Assembly: GCA_038380435.1 (NCBI GenBank)
Contig: JAWZYU010000011.1
Location: 74,149,501-74,213,500, forward strand
Length of the DNA stretch: 64,000 nucleotides
Direction of reading: 5' to 3'
DNA from: Ryuthela nishihirai
Lineage: Eukaryota; Arthropoda; Arachnida; Araneae; Heptathelidae
Both the position numbers and the translations under genes were made by a program. Below are positions 58,705 through 64,000 of the stretch, in pieces (position 1 is the stretch's first letter; each line of letters begins with the position of its first letter). The notes beneath the pieces were generated by a model, which was given only the letters and a program-made list of their open reading frames with translations, was not told the origin of the DNA and made no database searches.

Positions 58705-59105
58705 AGCAATCACTTCAGAAGAGCATCGCTGGCTTTGCTGCTAAGAAGCAACTCCACACCTTGCAGATTCCTTCCACCATCCCATCCTGAAAAGAAAAAT
58801 TGAAAATCATATTTAAATACCGATTCTTACCTGTCCATCTGGTCTCTTTCAAGCTCTGAATCAAGTCGTCTGCAATTCTTGTGTGAGGCCATCAAGAGAA
58901 TAATTTCCATGTAGAGTCCTAACATTCCAGGTGCTTGTGGAAAGAAAATGATTAGTAGGATTTTAAAAGAAACTAGGTTTATTGAGGGGCTAATAATATA
59001 ACTACCTAATTGCAGACCTAGGACAAAAACCTTTTCCCCTACTGCTAAAGTATAATCCACCATGCTAGTAGGAATTTCAGACACCACTTTATAAATGGAC
59101 ATTTT
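58705..59105 (-). mobile_element. LINE-A copy A5, 5' fragment
   Basis: On the minus strand it matches the start of the LINE-A coding region in A4: untranslated/ORF1 sequence with CCTACTAATCATTTTCT, then TWNVRTLHGNYSLDGLTQEL of the endonuclease and a decayed ETRWTGK. It stops near 58705 at a position equivalent to LLLSSKASDALL. The reverse transcriptase is absent. Confidence 0.78.
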
Positions 59106-60050
59106 TAAAAACCAGAATCCGAAGAGAAACTTGTCTGAGGCACATTACTTTAATGTATGTTTGGCAATGCCCCTAGAAATGGGCTGGCCAATCCAAACTT
59201 AATGGTTAGCCAGAAGAAAATGTATTTTGAAAGAGCCACAGGAAAAATTCTCTCTTTAAAAATGAAAATGCACATTTCTAATTATGGATATTATTTTTTG
59301 AGGGGGGAGGGAGGGAGGGGATTAAAGTGAAGTTAGATTATGGCTCTTGCACTGATTGCATATCTTTCCATTTTTAGTTATTATGGTTGTCAATTTTAGA
59401 GAGACTATCATGATATTTTTGCAGTTTTTAAATTGAGATATTGGCCATACTTGTCATTCTTTCTGACAACAACAGAATATAAGAGAATTTTTATGTAGCC
59501 AATACTGAAAATTTAATGTGAAAGTTTTGTAACATTGAGTGGAATGAAAAAAAAAAGAAATATTCTTCTGATAAACAAGTAGCAGTTACATTCATTCAGC
59601 CCAAATCTGGTCTAATGGTTAGCCTACCTGACTACTAAACTGGTGGGCAGGTCCCTGTATATGTGCTAGTATGTTTGTATGAGAAACCAGGACAAGTTCG
59701 ATAGAGGCTTCTAGGTTATATTCATCCTTTGTGTAGAGAAGTACCTATTTCTAATAAAGTAGAAGCAAATAGATTTTCAAAAAGAATTTTGAAATGGCCA
59801 TCAGCAAATCAAGTCTCCTTGATAGTGGAAAGATAGCTGAAATGAAGAAAGAAATATTAATTGCTGAAAATATAGAAATGTGTCTAAAACCAATATTCTA
59901 TTCATAAGTTTGGTCATCCAGCCATTTGTGGACATTTCTTGAAATATATACAAAGGTCTGGTGATGTTTAAAATGTGTATAATTTAAGTAAAAGTATGTG
60001 CCTTTGCATGTGGAAACTGCCAATAGAAAATTTGAGCTAGGCATAAACTG
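59106..60050. other. Mostly unidentified; possible tRNA-like SINE head near 59607-59665
   Basis: AT-rich. TGGTCTAATGGTTAG near 59610 resembles a pol III A box of Glu/Gly-type tRNAs, and GGCAGGTCCCTGTA follows at a plausible distance, but the B box is too degenerate to call. Confidence 0.3.
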
Positions 60051-61928
60051 GAAGGAGAGTTGTGTATCAATCCCCAGTGATGATGAACAGAACCAGCCAG
60101 CCCTAGCACCTAATGTCCAACCCCACCTTCTCTTGTGGTGCAGACCATTAGTACCTTTCTAAAGAGATATTCTCTTTTGAAACGGAATGGAAGGGGAAGG
60201 ATGCCAGATCAGTGTGGCCTACTGAACTGGTGATCTATGGCCACTTTTTTTTTTCAACCCTTATGAGGAGTGGTCAACTTCACAGGGCCCTGGTGCTGAC
60301 TATTTATACCTAATAGACTGGACTGGTTTATGGATTTGAGCTTGATTATGGATCATGGACTTGCTACACTGGTGGCCCTCTGTTGAGGGAGAATCTGCCA
60401 CTGTGTTTTCTGTTTTCTTCTGGGTTGCCAGCCGTAAGTGAACAGAGGCATGGTATACCTTATATCAGTTTGTGGATAATCCTGATCAGAGGCCATCGCA
60501 GGTACCTGAATCTCACTTAGCTAGTTGGGCATCGTCAATCCTAAACTGGAGTAATGTGCCTCAGGCAGGCCATATGGCTCTTGAAAAAGTCCACTTGAAA
60601 AGGTGGTGCCTGAAATTCCTACCAGCATCGGTGACTTCAGCCTTTAGCAGAGGAGGAACAGGTCTCTGCCCCATGCCTGCGATCAGGGAGCTGTTTGATA
60701 TTGTTGGCCCTACCAATCTCAATAAACCTAATTTCTTTAAAAATCCTACTAATCATTTTCTCTCTGCAGGAACGTGGAACGTGAGGACATTACATAGAGA
60801 TTATTCTCTTGATGTCCTCATGCAGGAATTCCAGCGCTATAACCTAGATATTCTAGGCTTGCAAGAGACCAGATGGACAGGTAAAGGTGATATACTTAAA
60901 AATAACTTTAAATTTCTCTTTACAGGCAGGGAGGATGGAAAGCATCACCAAGGCGTGGGTCTGCTGCTCAGCTGACACGCCAGTGATGCTCTTCCAGGAT
61001 ATGACTGCATTAATGAAAGATTTCTTAGAGCAAAATTTAAAACAAAATTAAAGACTTTAATGTCATCTGTTGTTATGCCCACTCAGAGGACTCCGATGAG
61101 AATGAGAAGGATACGTTTTACAGCCAGCTTCAGGGTATTTTGAATTCTGTGAAGAAAGGAGATATTTCTCTTGTGCTAGGTGATTTCAATGCTAAAGTTG
61201 GTACTGACTCTGACCTTTGGGCAGGAGTTTTAGGTCCCTTTGGCATTGGTAGTTTCAATGGCAATGGGGAATGTCCCCTACAGGTAAGTAAATTTAATGG
61301 TTTATGAATAACTAACACTTACTGCAAACACCAGGACATTTATAAATAAATGTGGGTTTTACCTGATGGGTTGTACAGGAATATGATATATTATATTTTA
61401 ATTAACAGCAAATGGCCAGTTCAGTTTAGGAGTACCAGATCATTCAAGGAACCGAAATTGGGTCTCACCATTATCTGGTCAAAAGTGTGTTGCAGCTGAA
61501 GCTTAAGTTTAAGGTTAAGAAAATTGCCTTCAACAGTGAAAGTCTGAAAGATCCAGATATAGCCAAAGCATTCCATGGTTAGGCTACTTAGTCATGGCAA
61601 TCATGGTTTGCTTACTGCTGAAGTTAAGAAAGAATGGGATCAGTTTAAACAGTCTTTTCTTGAAACCAACAGTACTTTTTTTTGGTAAAAAGAAACAGAG
61701 GAAACAAAATTATTTGAGTGATAAAGCTATGGAACTTATTTTTGAAAGGAGAAAGTGCAGGATTAATATGAATCAACACCCTACTAGCTCTAACAGAAGG
61801 CATTACAACAAGCATAATAAGCATGTAAAGGATCAGTTAACAGCTGCTAAGAATCTTTGGTTTGATAGCTTGATTGACAAAGCAGAAGCAGACAGCACAA
61901 CAGTAGGGGGCTGTACCAGATTGTTAAC

Positions 61929-61986
61929 GTTTTATGTGTGAAGAAACAGATTCACCCCAGTGAGTCTGTTTCTTCACACATAAAAC
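61929..61986. repeat. 22-bp hairpin inside A4
   Basis: Arms 61929-61950 and 61965-61986 are exact inverse copies around a 14-base spacer. The insertion interrupts the linker frame at LTFYV. Confidence 0.93.
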
Positions 61987-62348
61987 ACAGGGACTGAGGG
62001 ATAAACATGGCAAGGTGGTTGAAGGTGAGGATTCTGTGATGTTTAGGTGGGCTGAGCATTTCAGAGAAGTTTTAAATAATGTGATTATTTCTTCTAGATA
62101 TCCCTATATCACATTCTGAAGTCGCTTTGGCTATCTCTAAATTAGAACTGTTGAAATCCCCAGGGGTGGATGAAATCACCACTGAAATGCTTAGAACTGC
62201 AAACATTTGCATTGTCACATGGCTGACTGAAATTTTGAATATTTTTTATGATAAAGGTATTGTTCCTAAGGATTTTACTAGAGCTATTATTGTCCCGATT
62301 TTTATAAAAGGTGATTGCAGTTCTTGTGATAATTACAGAGGAATTAGC

Positions 62349-62548
62349 CATCCCATGGCCGAGTTGTTAGTGCTCATGGCTACTGATCTAAGGGACCTTA
62401 GTTCGAGCCCGGGTAAGGCATGGATGTATGTGTCATTTCTCTGCCGAGGTCCTGCCATCCTCTCAGACCTTCTACTATGGCATATAAACTGACAGGCTGC
62501 TGTCAGACCCCTGTGGCAAGCAGCTGCTTGAGGGGGTATTTATTTTAT
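62349..62548 (+). mobile_element. SINE-1, full length, inside A4 reverse transcriptase
   Basis: ATCCCATGGCCGAGTTGTTAG head, B box AGTTCGAGCCC, body with CCTTCTACTATGGCATATAA, and tail GCAGCTGCTTGAGGGGGTATTTA. It interrupts the conserved NYRGIS block of the polymerase. A clean target-site duplication is not obvious. Confidence 0.88.
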
Positions 62549-62585
62549 TTATAGTTTACTTTTTGTTCCAGGTAAAGTTTTCTGC

Positions 62586-63260
62586 ATGATTATACTTAAT
62601 AGAATTAAGAATTTGGTTTATGGACAACTGTATGATGAACAGTGTGGATTCAGAATTGGTAGGGAATGTATTGATCAAATATTTTCACTTAGACAGATTC
62701 TTGAGAAATGTTTAGAGTTTCAGAAACCTTTGGTTGCTAGCTTTGTTGATTTCAAAAAGGCTTTCGACTCTGTTGATTGTCATAATTTGTGGTTGATTGT
62801 GAGATCATGTGACATACCAGACATGTTAGTTAACATAATGAAAGCTCTCTATAATAACACTGAGTCGTGTGTGAGAGTTGGTAAGGCTTGTAGCAATTGG
62901 TTTAGCATTACTTCTGGTGTTCAACAAGGGTGCATTTTGTCTCCTTTTCTCTTTAGTTTGGTTATTGATTATGTTATGCGAAATTCACTTCAAGGGAAAG
63001 ATTTTGGCCTTAAATGGGCTGGAGATATGAAAATTTCTGATTTAGATTATGCAGATGATTTGGCCTTGTTGGCTAATGATGTTTATGAGATGAATTCATT
63101 CATTAGGGCTGTTGATGAGACTGGTAATAGAGTAGGTTTGGTGATAAACAGAGAAAAAACTAAAGTGATGAAAATTGGTCAGGCACGCTGTGATTCATTT
63201 AATCTGAATGGTTGTGTCTTGAGTAGGTGTCACAGTTTAATTATCTTGGGAGCTATGTAA
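62586..63260 (+). pseudogene. LINE-A reverse transcriptase palm domain, longest open piece
   Basis: A 224-codon open frame after the SINE: QCGFRIGRECIDQIFSLRQI, FVDFKKAFDSVDCHNLW (first catalytic Asp), ITSGVQQGCILSPFLFSLVI, and LDYADDLALLANDV with the Asp-Asp pair (YADD codons 63048-63059). LVINREKTKVMKIG (thumb) follows. The frame ends in a shift at 63218-63260, before the C-terminal domain. All catalytic residues of the palm are present, making this the best family reference in the window. It is severed from its fingers domain by the SINE. Confidence 0.88.
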
Positions 63261-63856
63261 CAGATACTGGCGATGTGCGGCATGAGATAAATAGAAGAAC
63301 AGGGATTGCCGCTGGGACCTTTAAGAATCTATGAAGAGTGTGGAAAAATAGGCATATACACCTAAAGATTAAAATTAGGTTGTATAATAGTTTGGTTCTT
63401 TCTAAGGTTAGTTATGGTAGCGAAACATGGACTCTTTGTAAGCAAGATAACAAGAAACTTTATGCCTTTGATTCTAAATGGTTACGCAGTATTTTGGGAC
63501 AGCACAACGTGGTGGTTTGATAAAAAAGGTGGTTTGATTTTGTAAGTAATGATGAGTTTAGAAGAAGAGATCAACCTCTTTTGAGTGGCATATTGTGCAG
63601 AGAGAGACTGCATTGGTTTGGCCATGTTGCCCATATGCATAGCTGCAGATTGGCAGATAGAATTATGAACAGTATGCCTAAGGGTTTGAGAGAAAGGGGG
63701 AGATCTAGGATGCGATGGGCAGACAATGTCAAACAGGACCTTGCTAGAATTGGCTTAGAGTGCCCAAATGCAGCAGCTGTAGCTCAGAAGAGACACGTCT
63801 GAAGAGGAAAATTATACTGTCTGGTTGGACGTCCATAGTTCATGGCTGCATGCGGA

Positions 63857-64000
63857 TTTAAACATAGGTGACAATCGCAGCGTTACCTGGGTGACATTTT
63901 AATGTCAATAATCAATAAATATTTTGTGGAAAAAAATTTATTGATATATTGACGTTAAAATGTCATGCAGGTAACGCTGTGATTGTCACCTACGTTTAAA
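63857..64000. mobile_element. Palindromic MITE at the window end
   Basis: TTTAAACATAGGTGACAATC at the left and its inverse up to the last base form terminal inverted repeats of about 60 bp (CAGCGTTACCTG shared). The interior is a short AT-rich loop. The right end may continue past 64000. No target-site duplication can be verified. Confidence 0.78.

Larger units (their letters stand above)
60055..63845 (+). mobile_element. LINE-A copy A4, the most complete copy
   Basis: GC-richer leader (60055-60471) followed by a 167-codon frame (60472-60975) that joins ORF1-like sequence to the endonuclease start (AGTWNVRTLHRDYSLDVLMQ, ILGLQETRWTGKGD). The endonuclease continues with LVLGDFNAKVGTDSDLW in another frame (about 61165). 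The linker is at 61594-61941, fingers at 62127-62345 (PGVDEITTEML, VPKDFTRAIIVPIF), a SINE-1 insertion, palm at 62586-63260, and the C-terminal domain at 63338-63802. It ends near CATGGCTGCATGCGG. Stops and shifts are fewer than in A1-A3, but it is still not intact. Likely RTE-like; clade by motif only. Confidence 0.88.

Overview
This is a 64 kb window of AT-rich eukaryotic nuclear DNA made almost entirely of transposable elements. It has no operons, rRNA genes, CRISPR arrays or long intact ORFs. The mix is typical of a repeat-rich invertebrate, most likely an arthropod (perhaps a chelicerate, which I cannot prove): pogo/Tigger, Tc1-like and hAT elements, several non-LTR retrotransposons (LINEs), a Penelope-like element and tRNA-derived SINEs. 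The only host gene I can support is the start of a sorbitol-dehydrogenase-like gene. A first coding exon (31983-32036, + strand) and a second exon (41927-41960) are separated by a 9.9 kb intron packed with transposons. Later exons are not visible and probably lie beyond 64000.

Layout. 1-874: AT-rich flank. 875-15164: a composite Tigger array, with an inverted 3' fragment, a spacer carrying two SINEs and a forward Tigger copy, amplified as three direct 4.46 kb units. Units 2 and 3 are almost identical. 15165-24970: AT-rich DNA with a 227-bp palindromic Penelope-related insertion, a LINE-A 3' fragment, SINE pieces and a decayed L1-like LINE. 24976-31080: hAT MITEs, the 5' half of a GC-rich LINE, a broken Tc1 transposase, and ~290-bp repeats in both orientations. 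31080-41960: the 5' end of the dehydrogenase gene. Its intron holds LINE-A copy A1, itself split by a Penelope-like element with a GIY-YIG endonuclease, plus SINE-2 copies, a Tc1 element, a LINE-B 3' end and a hAT MITE. 42000-45950: a decayed gag-like region and a tRNA-like repeat. 45960-58270: nested LINEs. A 6.8 kb GC-rich LINE-B sits inside minus-strand LINE-A copy A2 and is itself interrupted by SINE-2. A3 follows, interrupted by a 772-bp foldback element. 58278-64000: SINE-2, LINE-A copies A5 and A4 (A4 is the best preserved), and a palindromic MITE cut by the window end.

How the parts relate. Perfect 8-13 bp target-site duplications give an insertion order: LINE-A first, then LINE-B and the Penelope-like element, then SINEs and MITEs. 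SINE-1 ends in a sequence resembling the LINE-A 3' end, and SINE-2 ends in a short tail resembling that of LINE-B, which suggests two LINE/SINE partnerships. A recurring oddity is the number of short, nearly perfect inverted duplications inside otherwise recognisable elements. They look like fold-back template-switch events or, less interestingly, assembly artefacts.

All element boundaries were read by eye. Where a target-site duplication is quoted the edge is firm; elsewhere edges are approximate.
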